DNA of 64,000 bases from Paenibacillus sp. HW567 (GTDB lineage: Bacteria > Bacillota > Bacilli > Paenibacillales > Paenibacillaceae), in assembly GCF_000374185.1 (NCBI RefSeq), contig NZ_KB910518.1, forward strand, positions 2,613,687 through 2,677,686, written 5' to 3'. How positions within the stretch are numbered: the stretch's first letter is position 1; each line of letters starts with the position of its first letter. Shown here one piece after another: positions 43,876 to 52,925 of this stretch. Under the pieces are notes generated by a model that was given only the letters and a program-made list of their open reading frames with translations, did not search any database and was not told the DNA's origin. Made by a program: the position numbers and the translations under genes.

Positions 43876-44622
43876 TTATACTGCAGTCAAGATAATCGGC
43901 TGATCCTTTGTAATAATAATGGTGTGCTCATGCTGTGCTACAAAGCTGTTGTCCGGTACACATAACGTCCATCCGTCCCCTTGCTCATCGGCATACCTTG
44001 CACCTGTAGATAAAAAGGGCTCGATTGTAATGACCATCCCCTCTTTCAATCTCCGTTTATCGTGCTTGTTATACACCGGCAGAATCTCGCTTGGGAACTC
44101 ATGCAGCGACCTCCCGACACCGTGGCTGCATAGATTCTCAATGACCGTATAGCCGCCTTTTTCAGCCTCACTTTCAATGATCCTTCCGATTTCGTTCACT
44201 TTCACGCCAGCTTTAAGCGAAGAGATTACTTTCATCATCGTGTCGTGTGTGTATTGGCACAGACGCACTAATGATGGCTCATATGGAGCTATCGGAAAAG
44301 AATGTCCCGAGTCCGCATAATAGCCTCCGAGTTCTGCCGAAACATCAATGTTAACTAAATCGCCCGGTTGAATGATCCGGTTTCCCGGTATTCCGTGGGC
44401 AATTTCATGATTAACACTAATGCAGGTGTTGCCGGGAAAATTGTAGGTTGCTTGAGGTGCTGGCACAGCCCCATATCTTTTCAGAAACTCTCCGCCAATT
44501 TCATCTAATTCCCTGGTTGTAATTCCGGCGCGTGTGTGACTTTTCATTTCATTTATCGTCATTGCAACGATTCTGCCAATTTCCTTCAAGCCATCAATAT
44601 CATCTTGTGATCCTATTGTCAT
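43876..44622 (-). CDS. map: type I methionine aminopeptidase
   Basis: A 248-aa cytosolic metallopeptidase that removes the initiator methionine. All five metal ligands can be seen: VNIDVSAELGGYYADSGHSF (two aspartates near residues 93 and 104), SHGVGRSLHE (histidine near 167), TIEPFLS (glutamate near 200) and QHEHTIIIT (glutamate near 231). The conserved NHEIAHGIP histidine is near 77. It is probably a second copy (MapB/YflG-like) rather than the ribosomal-operon gene. GGAGGAG precedes the ATG. It lies 30 nt after kdpE and is probably cotranscribed with it, an odd placement. Confidence 0.9.
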   Translation of the reverse strand: MTIGSQDDIDGLKEIGRIVAMTINEMKSHTRAGITTRELDEIGGEFLKRYGAVPAPQATYNFPGNTCISVNHEIAHGIPGNRIIQPGDLVNIDVSAELGGYYADSGHSFPIAPYEPSLVRLCQYTHDTMMKVISSLKAGVKVNEIGRIIESEAEKGGYTVIENLCSHGVGRSLHEFPSEILPVYNKHDKRRLKEGMVITIEPFLSTGARYADEQGDGWTLCVPDNSFVAQHEHTIIITKDQPIILTAV

Positions 44623-44652
44623 ACAAGCTCCTCCATATTTCAGATTGATTGA

Positions 44653-45348
44653 TTACACCTGAAGCATCCGGTACCCGACGCCAATATGCGTCTGGATGAA
44701 CTTTGGCTGCGAAGGTGCTTTTTCTATTTTTTTCCTTAAGGTTGCCATAAAAACGCGCAGCGCTGGGATGTCATAGGTATGCGTGCCCCAGATTTCATGC
44801 AGGATATAATTATGCGTCAACACCTTGCCTACATTCTTGGCAAGCAGGCATAACAGCTTATACTCAATCGGTGTCAGATGAATCTCCTCGGCATCCAGCC
44901 ATACGCAGCCTGCCGCATAATCAATTTTCAGGCTGTCATTGGTGAATATGGAGGCATCCTTCTGCAGCTTATCCGTGTCATTACGGATGCGCCGTAAGCT
45001 TACCCTTAACCTGGCAAGCAGCTCCTCTACGCTGAAGGGTTTGGTCAGATAATCGTCCGCACCTGCATCCAGCGCATCAATTTTATCCCGGTCCTCACTG
45101 CGTGCGCTGACTACAATAATTGGAATATTCGACCATGAGCGGACTTTGGTAATGATATCCACGCCGTCCATATCGGGCAGCCCCAGATCCAGAATCATAA
45201 TGTCCGGCTGCCTGGACGCTGCCTCCAGAATCGAAGACGCCCCCGTTTCAGCCGTGTGATATTTATAGCCCTGTGTTTCCAGGGTGGTAGTAATCAGCTT
45301 GCGGATCGGTTTGTCATCCTCTACAACAAGGATCAAAGGCTTATTCAT
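44653..45348 (-). CDS. kdpE: KdpE response regulator
   Basis: A 231-aa OmpR-family regulator. The receiver has LVVEDDKPIRKL near residue 8, the phospho-aspartate in IMILDLGLPDMDG near 52 and DYLTKPFSVEELLARL near 98. The winged helix at about 135-230 includes HLTPIEYKLLCLLAKNVGKVLTH and LRVFMATLRKKIE, matching KdpE. The ATG at 45348 follows GAGGTG and overlaps the kdpD stop by 8 bp. It should activate the kdp promoters when phosphorylated by KdpD; tandem 11-mers at 43439, 43746 and 48092 are its likely sites. Confidence 0.93.
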   Translation of the reverse strand: MNKPLILVVEDDKPIRKLITTTLETQGYKYHTAETGASSILEAASRQPDIMILDLGLPDMDGVDIITKVRSWSNIPIIVVSARSEDRDKIDALDAGADDYLTKPFSVEELLARLRVSLRRIRNDTDKLQKDASIFTNDSLKIDYAAGCVWLDAEEIHLTPIEYKLLCLLAKNVGKVLTHNYILHEIWGTHTYDIPALRVFMATLRKKIEKAPSQPKFIQTHIGVGYRMLQV

Positions 45349-48013
45349 GCACACTCACCTCTTCAGCCTGCAGGGTAAAGCGGAATACTGTACCTTGCGG
45401 GAAATTATCATGCACCTCAATAGTGCCGCCGTGGGCAATAATGATGGATTTGCACAAAGCAAGCCCAAGACCTAAGCCCCTCCGGCCATCTCCACGGATA
45501 TTATCAGCCGTATAGAACATTTCGAACAGTTTCGCCTTGGCCTCATCGGAGACACCGGGTCCGTCATCGGCCGCCAGCACAACGACCATATCCTCTTCAC
45601 GCCGCGCCGAGACTGTGATATGCGAGCCAAATTGCGTATATTTTATTGCGTTGTCCACAATGTTGATGAGCACCTGAACAATAAGCCGGGAGTCCATTTT
45701 TGCCATGATCAGCTCGTCATTCACCACAGATTTGATATGATGGTCCTTACTGTCGCGGTGGATGTGAAGCAGCGCTTCCGCAATGACCTCCTCCAGCAGC
45801 TCCGGCTGTAGATTCAGATTTAAAGTGCCGTTATCAATGCGGGTTATCGAAAGCAGATTCTCAACCAGATTATTGAGCCACATGGACTCATCATAAATAT
45901 CCGTGTACAGCCCCTGCTTCTGCTCCTCGCTCAGCACTTTGGAGTTTCCGATAAGAATTCCTGCGTTGCCGGAGATGCTGGTCAGCGGGGTGCGCAAATC
46001 ATGGGAAATGCCCCGAAGCAGGTTGGCGCGAAGCTGCTCCTGTTGAATCTGCATGGATATAGCTTTTTGCTTCTCGTTCAGGTGCTCCTTCTCCAGCGCC
46101 AGCGCACATTCGCCAAGCATGGCAAACATGAGGCTTTTCTCAAAAATCCCCAAAGGATCTTCCTGCTCCATAACAATAGCCGCGACCGCAAAAACAGAAT
46201 CGCCTCCCCGTACCGCGTGGTACAGGCAACTGGCGGCTGAGAAGGTGTCCGTTGTCGCTCCGGCGCGCTTATTGTTCTTGTATACCCAGTCTGCAACCGC
46301 GCGCTCATTATCTCCGGTGTAGCTCTGCGGATCAACAGCCGATTCTTCTTTGGCATAGATGAGCGGCTCAGCCAAGGAATTGTCCCCAACCGGATAAAAA
46401 ATTACCGTTCTATCTAGCAGCTTCACCATTTGATGCGCCGTTTCGTTGATGATTGCGGGTGTGTCTTTCGCCTGCTGCAGCTTACGGCTTGTTTCTAAAA
46501 GCACCTCTGTGCGGTAGGCCTTTTGTGCGGATTGACGGGCCTGTTCTTTTACACGCATAGTCAGCGTACTTGAGATGAAGGAAGCTGACAGCATAACCAA
46601 AAAGGTAACCGGATATCCCGGATCATAGGCGTTCAATGAATAGTAAGGCTCGGTAAAAAAATAATTGAACACAAGCACGCTCAGCACCGAAGTTATCGCG
46701 CTATATATCCTGCCTTTGGTAATAATAGCACTCAGCAGAACCCCCAGAATATACACCGTGATGATATTCGCTTCCCGAAAACCCAGAAATTGAAACCAAA
46801 GTCCGATCAAGGTGCAGCCAGCCAATATTCCCACGGTGTTGACTGTGTCCACTAATGAGAAATTGGGGGATTTTCTATACTGGGGGAACCATTTGTAGAA
46901 AGATGGCTGAGTGTCAGGGATGATATAAATATCAACATTGGGCGAAGAGGCCGTCAGCCGATCCACGACATTGGGTTTGGCAAACCATCTTTTTTTGTTG
47001 TTATGTGAACGTCCCATGACGATTTTCGATACACGGCTGGTTCTCGCGTACTCGGCAATCTGCCCCGGGATGTCCTCCCCGTACACCGTTGCTATCTGTG
47101 CCCCAAGCTGCTCGGCCAGCCTGAGGTTCGCCCTCAGCTCCGTTTTTTTTTTTGGGGTCAGATGCCTGTTCTCCGGTGTTTCCACATAAAGTGCTGTGAA
47201 ATTCCCGTGGAACGCATCGGCCATTCTCGCAGCAGTGCGGATCACCTTTTTGTTGGTTGCAGCCGAAGACAGGCACACTAATATATGGTCTTTCGTAGAG
47301 TACTCGTTATTGTGCTCCTCTGTGCTGATTTGCAGCGCGATCCGGTTCAACTGCTTCGCCGTGTAGCGCAGCGTGATCTCACGCAGGGCGATCAGTTTTT
47401 CTGTGCTGAACAAATGGGCATGCCCGTTCTGAGACCGTTCATCCTTATAAATCTTGCCTTTGTTCAAGCGCTCTATCAGATCCTCAGGTTCAATATCAAC
47501 CAGCTCAATCTGCTCGGCGCTTTCGAATACGCTGTCAGGAATGCGTTCATGCACAAAGCTGCCGGTAATGGCGGCGACAACATCATTCAAGCTTTCTATG
47601 TGCTGAACATTAACAGTGGTATATACGTGAATTCCCGCCCGGAGAAGCTCCTCAATATCCTGATATCTTTTTCTGTGCCGGCAGCCGGCAGCATTGGAAT
47701 GGGCAAGATCGTCCAACAGGATCAGCTCCGGGCTTCGGCGAATGGCGTGATCCAGATCAAATTCTTGGATAACAGCACCGTTAAGGGGGATTTCCAGTGG
47801 CGGCATCAGCTCCAGCCCCTTTGTAAGAACTGCCGTTTCCGGCCTTTCATGGGACTCTATAAACCCTGCGACCACATCGCTCCCGTTCTTTTGCTCCTCC
47901 TGTGCGGCATTCAGCATGGCGCAGGTTTTGCCGACACCCGCCGCATAGCCGAAAAATATTTTAAGCCTTCCGCTTTTTTTCTCCGCCGGTTTGTCCGAAG
48001 TCCGATGAAGCAG
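45341..48013 (-). CDS. kdpD: KdpD sensor histidine kinase, apparent CTG start
   Basis: An 890-aa sensor. N-terminal KdpD domain with GYAAGVGKTCAML near residue 22 and LILLDDLAHSN near 108; a USP domain with VCLSSAATN and NFTALYV, close to the SxS-X20-FTAxY c-di-AMP motif; four TM helices at about 390-500; a GAF-like region; HisKA RGISHDLRTPLTS near 665; HATPase NIVDNAIKYTQFG and GLGLGLALCKS. The first ATG in frame (47917) would start after the P-loop lysine. Upstream codons stay open to a TAA at about 48040 and contain no ATG, GTG or TTG. An AAAGGGGGGGG site lies 6 nt before the CTG at 48013, so I propose that start. Confidence 0.85.
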   Translation of the reverse strand: MLHRTSDKPAEKKSGRLKIFFGYAAGVGKTCAMLNAAQEEQKNGSDVVAGFIESHERPETAVLTKGLELMPPLEIPLNGAVIQEFDLDHAIRRSPELILLDDLAHSNAAGCRHRKRYQDIEELLRAGIHVYTTVNVQHIESLNDVVAAITGSFVHERIPDSVFESAEQIELVDIEPEDLIERLNKGKIYKDERSQNGHAHLFSTEKLIALREITLRYTAKQLNRIALQISTEEHNNEYSTKDHILVCLSSAATNKKVIRTAARMADAFHGNFTALYVETPENRHLTPKKKTELRANLRLAEQLGAQIATVYGEDIPGQIAEYARTSRVSKIVMGRSHNNKKRWFAKPNVVDRLTASSPNVDIYIIPDTQPSFYKWFPQYRKSPNFSLVDTVNTVGILAGCTLIGLWFQFLGFREANIITVYILGVLLSAIITKGRIYSAITSVLSVLVFNYFFTEPYYSLNAYDPGYPVTFLVMLSASFISSTLTMRVKEQARQSAQKAYRTEVLLETSRKLQQAKDTPAIINETAHQMVKLLDRTVIFYPVGDNSLAEPLIYAKEESAVDPQSYTGDNERAVADWVYKNNKRAGATTDTFSAASCLYHAVRGGDSVFAVAAIVMEQEDPLGIFEKSLMFAMLGECALALEKEHLNEKQKAISMQIQQEQLRANLLRGISHDLRTPLTSISGNAGILIGNSKVLSEEQKQGLYTDIYDESMWLNNLVENLLSITRIDNGTLNLNLQPELLEEVIAEALLHIHRDSKDHHIKSVVNDELIMAKMDSRLIVQVLINIVDNAIKYTQFGSHITVSARREEDMVVVLAADDGPGVSDEAKAKLFEMFYTADNIRGDGRRGLGLGLALCKSIIIAHGGTIEVHDNFPQGTVFRFTLQAEEVSVHE

Positions 48014-48045
48014 GGATATCCCCCCCCTTTCTGAGTTTTAGCGCT

Positions 48046-48124
48046 AGTATATCACGGGAAAAATCAGCATAGTGTTACAACTTTGGCCGCAGCATTAAGA
48101 TCGCATTAAGATGGCACTAAGACA
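48046..48124 (-). promoter_or_regulatory. kdpD promoter with three tandem 11-bp KdpE-type repeats
   Basis: GCATTAAGATC, GCATTAAGATG and GCACTAAGACA (48092-48124) run head to tail. A -10 TATACT (48051-48046, minus strand) follows without a good -35, as for an activator-dependent promoter. Transcription would begin near 48040, leaving a leader too short for any start codon before the CTG at 48013. Confidence 0.7.
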
Positions 48125-48243
48125 GGAATTATCTTGCCATATCCCTTCTGCGTCTAATACTATAAAATCTCATTGCCCTTATGATCGCTTGCAGCCCATC
48201 TCGCATTCAATCTCCTCTCAAGTACGTATCCGCTCCACTCATT

Positions 48244-48288
48244 ATAAGCCAACCCCCGGAAAAAAATCATCCCGGGGGTTGGCTTAAG
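48244..48288. terminator. terminator of the chemotaxis-type transducer gene
   Basis: GCCAACCCCCGG and CCGGGGGTTGGC form a perfect 12-bp stem with an A-rich loop. On the minus strand it is followed by TTATAAT. Confidence 0.75.
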
Positions 48289-48305
48289 GCTACGTTATGG
48301 AAGCT

Positions 48306-49127
48306 CTATTGAATAATGGATGAAATGAAACTTGCCATCTCGCTGCTGGTCTCATTCAGACGTTCAATGACATCGCTGAACTCGGTGACAAGCTCGGCCT
48401 GTTCGTGAGAGGAAGCGGCAATGGCTTCAATCTCCTTCTCCATCATTTGGATGGAACGCTGAACTCGGCTTAGCGATTCTTCAATCGACTTGGTCGCTTC
48501 CTTCGTATTGACTGACAGCTTGCGGACCTCTGTTGCCACTACACCGAAGCCTGCTCCCTGCTCTCCGACACGGGCCGCCTCAATAGCTGCATTCAGGCCA
48601 AGCAAGTTCGTCTGCTCGGAAATCTCACGGATGAAGCCGGCCACTTTACTTACCTGCGCGGACTCCTCTACTGTCTTACGTGAATTCTCCAGAATTTGTG
48701 CCGTGGTAGCTGACAGCTCTTCAGACTGGGCAGCCACGTTCTGGACCATATCGACCAATTGGCCGCTGATCAGGTTGATGCTCTCGGTTAATTGCTCCAT
48801 CTTGTCTTCATTCTCCAAGGTATAGGCAATCGCAAATGCGCCGATAACTTCCCCTTCTTCACCCACAATCGGCACTGCGGAGGAAATCACGGTGGAGCCA
48901 TATAACTCGGGCGACAGGCGATTTGTCGTTGCGCGTCCGGCAAGGGCATTCCTGAGCGACGGATCATCCGGCGGAACGGGACTTCCTTTGGTCAGCCCGA
49001 AGTCGAGCACCTTGCTGGGCGCGTAATAATGAAAGATCTCCTTATCGGTAATTCCGACCATAATATCTTGGGAATGAATCTGTTTAATAAAAGGTGCGGC
49101 CAATACTAATGCAGTCAAGTTATTCAT
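48306..49127 (-). CDS. soluble methyl-accepting chemotaxis-type signalling protein
   Basis: A 273-aa cytoplasmic transducer. Residues 1-105 form a small sensor domain ([38 protein letters not shown]), and residues 110-273 are a short MCP signalling hairpin with the tip [42 protein letters not shown] shown by its conserved core [20 protein letters not shown]. There is no TM segment and no HAMP domain, and the helical arms are short. AGGAGATG precedes the ATG. It may couple an internal signal to CheA, or act outside chemotaxis. The gene stands alone. Confidence 0.85.
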   Translation of the reverse strand: MNNLTALVLAAPFIKQIHSQDIMVGITDKEIFHYYAPSKVLDFGLTKGSPVPPDDPSLRNALAGRATTNRLSPELYGSTVISSAVPIVGEEGEVIGAFAIAYTLENEDKMEQLTESINLISGQLVDMVQNVAAQSEELSATTAQILENSRKTVEESAQVSKVAGFIREISEQTNLLGLNAAIEAARVGEQGAGFGVVATEVRKLSVNTKEATKSIEESLSRVQRSIQMMEKEIEAIAASSHEQAELVTEFSDVIERLNETSSEMASFISSIIQ

Positions 49128-49206
49128 GAGGCATCTCCTAAATGTGAATATTTATAATTATTATCGTCACATTTTAAATATTATTTAGAGGAAAATTATT
49201 AGAGGC

Positions 49207-49243
49207 TTGATTTTAATATCACAATATCGTAATATTGCGATAT
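49207..49243 (+). promoter_or_regulatory. arsR-family promoter with overlapping dyads
   Basis: TTGATT (49207-49212), 17 bp, TAATAT (49230-49235). Two overlapping palindromes cover the -10: CAATAT-CGTA-ATATTG (49222-49237) and ATATCG-8-CGATAT (49224-49243). Such AT-rich dyads are typical ArsR/SmtB-family operators, so the operon is probably autorepressed. Confidence 0.7.
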
Positions 49244-49280
49244 AGTGATTCAGTGAAAACGAAATGAGGTGTTACGCTCT

Positions 49281-49577
49281 ATGGATAATAATTTTAAAAC
49301 CTATAACGAAACGGCTGAGCTCTTAAAGGTTCTGGCTCATCCCGTGCGGTTATGCATCGTTAAAGGCCTGCTGAGAAAAGGAAGCTGCAACGTAAGTTTT
49401 ATGCAGGAATGCCTGGAGCTTCCGCAATCCACAGTTTCCCAGCATCTTCAGAAGCTAAGAGCCGCAGGCATCGTTGAGACCGAACGAAATGGCCTTGAGG
49501 TGAATTATTCGGTCAAGAATGAGAAAGTCAGACAGCTCATTCAATTATTCTTGGGAGGAACAGAGGATCATGAGTAA
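49281..49577 (+). CDS. ArsR/SmtB-family repressor, probable thiol sensor
   Basis: A 98-aa winged-helix repressor: ETAELLKVLAHPVRLCIVKGLL, the recognition helix LPQSTVSQHLQKLRAAGIVET and a wing NGLEVNYSVKNE. It has three cysteines (in RLCIV, GSCNV and QECLE) and no metal-binding ELCVCDL motif, which suggests redox or persulfide sensing as in SqrR/BigR rather than arsenic sensing. The ATG at 49281 has GAGGTG nine bases upstream. Its end overlaps the start of the CoA-disulfide reductase fusion gene by 8 bp. Confidence 0.83.
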   Translation: MDNNFKTYNETAELLKVLAHPVRLCIVKGLLRKGSCNVSFMQECLELPQSTVSQHLQKLRAAGIVETERNGLEVNYSVKNEKVRQLIQLFLGGTEDHE

Positions 49578-52044
49578 AAAAGTACTGATTGTGGGTGGAG
49601 TTGCAGGAGGTGCTTCCGCCGCCGCCCGTCTGCGCAGATTGGATGAAGAGGCGCAGATTGTGATGTTTGAGCGTGATCCTTATATTTCTTTTGCCAACTG
49701 TGGTCTGCCCTACTATATAGGGGGTTCCATCCAAGACCGTTCCAAGCTGCTCGTTCAAACTCCTGAGGCGATGCATCAACGTTTTAACATTGATGTGCGG
49801 ATTCAGAGCGAAGTCCTCTCGATTGATGCTGAGAACAAGACGGTCCGTGTTCAGAGCAAGGACAAAGGCGTGTACGAGGAAAGCTATGATGCGCTTATTC
49901 TATCCCCGGGTGCCAAGCCGGTCCGCCCTGCTCTGCCGGGTATTGAAAGCTCCAGAATTCACACGCTGCGGAATATACCTGATACGGACCGGATCAAAGC
50001 CAAGATTACTGAGGAGGCGACACGTTCGGTTGTTGTGATCGGAGGCGGCTTTATCGGGGTGGAAATGGCGGAGAATCTCAGAGATGCGGGTCTTGAAGTC
50101 ACGCTGATCGAAGCAGGTCCGCAGATCATGGCTCCCTTCGATGCGGAAATGGCTTCAGTGCTGGCCAAGGAGCTTGAGGATCACGGGGTGAACCTTATTC
50201 TCTCTGATCTGGTGCAAGGCTTCGCAGACAAAGGAACCCAAATTGAGGTTAGTCTATCGAGCGGCGCTACGGTTCAGAGTGATATGGTTCTGATGGCTAT
50301 CGGGGTATCGCCGGACACCTCCTTCCTGAAGGACAGCGGGTTGGCGTTTGGTCCCCGCGGGCACATCCTCGTCAATGAACGCATGGAGACCCATCTGGAA
50401 AATGTGTTTGCAGTTGGCGATGCGGTGGAAGTTGTAGATTTCGTCAATGGCAGCAAAACCGCTATTCCACTGGCCGGCCCGGCGAACAAACAAGGACGGA
50501 TTGCTGCGGACAATGTATGCGGACTGGGAACAACCTACAAAGGCTCACAAGGAACATCTATCATTAAAGTGTTCGGTCTGACTGGAGCTGCTACCGGCAA
50601 CAACGAAAAAACGCTGCAGCGGCTGAATATCCCCTATCATGTCATCCATGTTCACCCTAATTCCCATGCCTCCTATTATCCGGGCGCTACTCCCTTATCC
50701 CTGAAGCTGCTCTTCGATAAACAAGGCACGGTGCTCGGGGCCCAGGCTGTCGGCTATGACGGCGTGGATAAGCGGATTGATGACATTGCAACGGTGATCC
50801 GCTTCAGGGGCACAGTTACAGATTTGACTGAACTGGAGCTGGCTTACGCCCCGCCCTATTCGTCCGCGAAGGACCCTGTCAATATGGCGGGTTATACCGC
50901 GGAGAACGTATTGTCAGGGTTGACCGAGGTTTTTGTTCCGGCAGACCTCAAGCAGCGCGATAGGAATAATACCCTTCTGGTGGATGTGCGCTCGGAGCTG
51001 GAGCATGCGAATGGACATATTGAAGGCTCCATTAACATTCCCGTGGACGATCTGCGTGAACGTCTGGCCGAGCTTGATCCAAGCAAGGAGATCTGGGTGT
51101 ACTGCCAGGTCGGCTTGCGGGGTTATACGGCATCCCGAATTCTGAAACAGCATGGCTTGCGGGTGAAGAACCTGACCGGCGGCTATAAAACATATCTGAT
51201 GAGTCATCCTGTTCCCCCCAAAAAAGATAATCTGACCGCCCCGCCTGCGCCATCTGAACCGGCTAAAGAACCGTCTGGTTCTCATTCGGAATTAACACCC
51301 GATGATGTTCTGGACGCTTGCGGATTGTGCTGCCCGGGACCGCTCATTCAGGTAAGACATAGCATGGACCGTTTGCAGGACGGACAGGTCTTGAGGGTAA
51401 CCGCCTCCGATCCCGGTTTCTTCGAAGATATTAAGGCTTGGGCGCAAATGTCCGGCAACCGGCTGATGAAGCTGACCAAGCTGACCAAGCTGCCGGGTGG
51501 CATGATCGAAGCTTACTTATGCAAAGGCATCCCCGAGGAGGATAAGCCGGCAACCTCCCCAGTGACTCAGGCTCATAGCGGCAGCACGATGGTTGTTTTC
51601 AGCGGGGATCTGGACAAGGCGATTGCCTCATTCATCATTGCGAACGGAGCCGCCTCCAGCGGCAAGAAAGTAACGATGTTCTTCACCTTCTGGGGACTGA
51701 ATATTATCCGCAAGCATGAGAAGGTAGCCGTGGACAAGAACCTCATGGGTAAAATGTTCGGTGCGATGATGCCCCGGGGCAGCCGGAAGCTGAAGCTGTC
51801 CAATATGCACATGCTGGGCATGGGCTCTCAGATGATCCGTTCACTGATGAAGAGCAAGAACGTTTTATCATTGGAGGCATTAATCCAATCAGCTATCGAC
51901 CAGGGTGTTGAGATTGTCGCCTGCCAAATGTCCATGGATCTTATGGGAATCAGCCATGAAGAGCTTATTGACGGCGTTGGCCTCGGAGGCGTAGGTTATT
52001 ATCTCGGTCAAGCCGAGCATTCCGGCCATAATTTATTTATCTAA
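49570..52044 (+). CDS. four-domain CoA-disulfide reductase/rhodanese/TusA/DsrE fusion
   Basis: An 824-aa cytoplasmic protein. Order: flavin-dependent pyridine nucleotide reductase (1-440) with VLIVGGVAGGASAAARLRRL and the active cysteine in SFANCGLPYYIGG near 43; rhodanese (about 460-555) with VDVRSELEHANGHI and the catalytic cysteine in VYCQVGLRGYTA; a Pro/Ser linker; TusA-like domain (about 580-655) with CGLCCPGPLIQVR; and a DsrE-type domain (about 670-824) with VACQMSMDLMG. The first half matches CoADR-Rhd enzymes that reduce CoA persulfides. The added TusA and DsrE domains are sulfur carriers. Control by the ArsR repressor upstream fits sulfide/persulfide handling. Confidence 0.9.
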   Translation: MSKKVLIVGGVAGGASAAARLRRLDEEAQIVMFERDPYISFANCGLPYYIGGSIQDRSKLLVQTPEAMHQRFNIDVRIQSEVLSIDAENKTVRVQSKDKGVYEESYDALILSPGAKPVRPALPGIESSRIHTLRNIPDTDRIKAKITEEATRSVVVIGGGFIGVEMAENLRDAGLEVTLIEAGPQIMAPFDAEMASVLAKELEDHGVNLILSDLVQGFADKGTQIEVSLSSGATVQSDMVLMAIGVSPDTSFLKDSGLAFGPRGHILVNERMETHLENVFAVGDAVEVVDFVNGSKTAIPLAGPANKQGRIAADNVCGLGTTYKGSQGTSIIKVFGLTGAATGNNEKTLQRLNIPYHVIHVHPNSHASYYPGATPLSLKLLFDKQGTVLGAQAVGYDGVDKRIDDIATVIRFRGTVTDLTELELAYAPPYSSAKDPVNMAGYTAENVLSGLTEVFVPADLKQRDRNNTLLVDVRSELEHANGHIEGSINIPVDDLRERLAELDPSKEIWVYCQVGLRGYTASRILKQHGLRVKNLTGGYKTYLMSHPVPPKKDNLTAPPAPSEPAKEPSGSHSELTPDDVLDACGLCCPGPLIQVRHSMDRLQDGQVLRVTASDPGFFEDIKAWAQMSGNRLMKLTKLTKLPGGMIEAYLCKGIPEEDKPATSPVTQAHSGSTMVVFSGDLDKAIASFIIANGAASSGKKVTMFFTFWGLNIIRKHEKVAVDKNLMGKMFGAMMPRGSRKLKLSNMHMLGMGSQMIRSLMKSKNVLSLEALIQSAIDQGVEIVACQMSMDLMGISHEELIDGVGLGGVGYYLGQAEHSGHNLFI

Positions 52045-52051
52045 GATGAGG

Positions 52052-52090
52052 TGCCCCACAAGCCGGTAAAACGGCTCTGGGGCATTTTTT
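52052..52090 (+). terminator. terminator after the CoA-disulfide reductase fusion
   Basis: TGCCCCA and AGCCG pair with CGGCT and TGGGGCA in a two-part stem, followed by TTTTTT. It begins 7 nt after the stop codon. Confidence 0.88.
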
Positions 52091-52194
52091 ATGGGATCAG
52101 CTATCGTGAAATAAGTACTAAGTACAGCATCAGTTCTAAATCTGTGCTCAGGACGGAGCCTTTGTGGCTTGGGGGGAGAAGAATTCTTCGTATC

Positions 52195-52420
52195 CATCCT
52201 CCTGATCATTCCGGACCGTAAAGCCCTTATTTTCCGAAAGGGGTACATTTAGCCGAGCTAACAGACCGTAAAGCGCTTATTGCCTCTTCGACAGGGATCA
52301 TTGGGGTGAATGTCCGCACATAAGGGCGCTGGAGTCCATTAATTTGCGGAGAAATGACTTCCAGTAGAAATAAGAGCGGCTCAGTCCGTACAAACGGGCA
52401 GACTCTTCCGATCAGTGATG
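52195..52420. repeat. 226-bp palindromic intergenic element, copy B (inverted)
   Basis: Reverse-oriented relative of 18908-19133, aligning over its full length at roughly 80% by eye. GATC-containing ends lie at 52199-52207 and 52410-52418. Units on this strand are at 52210-52231, 52260-52281 (complement of AATAAGNGCTTTACGGTCCGTT) and 52319-52340, 52368-52390 (direct form). The 50-bp unit spacing within each half is kept exactly, as is the central GTGAATGTCCGC stretch. No ORF is conserved between the copies. Confidence 0.8.
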
Positions 52421-52925
52421 GCTCTCCCTTTAATTGAGGAGTGAAACCAACATGATTTCTATGCTGTTGATCATTAATGGATTATACCCGAATTGCCCCG
52501 CGCTACAGCCGTAAGCGGCCTCCACCCCGAACCCTTCACTTTCAAAAAGCATTTTTATTGTGCTGTTCCCTTGGTAAAACCATATTTCAAGTAATTGTCA
52601 CGGAAGTGAATTAGCAAGGGCGGCCTAAATCCTTCCGTGTCTCGAATAATAATTATTTAGTGTGTTAGCGTTTCCAATCATAAGCTCACTCACTTTGTTT
52701 TGGTGTGATTTTATGGTAGCCAGGTGGAATAGCTTACTCAACAGAAAAGACGTTTATATTCATTCTGTACGTTAGCGCAATAAAGGTAGCCAATCGTGCG
52801 GACTAACCCTTTAATTTTCCGTTTCGCCATATTTACAGCTTGGCTGCCATGAATACGTTTTCTTTTCGTTCGTAGACTATAAAGTCTGACCTCATGTTCT
52901 CAAATCAGAAAGAGGAGGAAAATGA
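52421..52925. other. long upstream region of the endoglucanase gene
   Basis: About 500 bp without a convincing gene. A 20-codon ORF at 52452-52514 (starts MISMLLIING) has GAGGAG about 10 nt upstream but no recognisable product. TGTTAGCGTTTCCA at 52663-52676 resembles a cre site with two mismatches. The last bases hold the GAGGAGG ribosome site of the endoglucanase. No clear sigma-A promoter was found. Confidence 0.4.

Noticed and set aside
45341..47917. KdpD beginning at the ATG at 47917.
   Set aside because: This start would fall just after the P-loop lysine and threonine, although the codons for the P-loop are present and in frame upstream.
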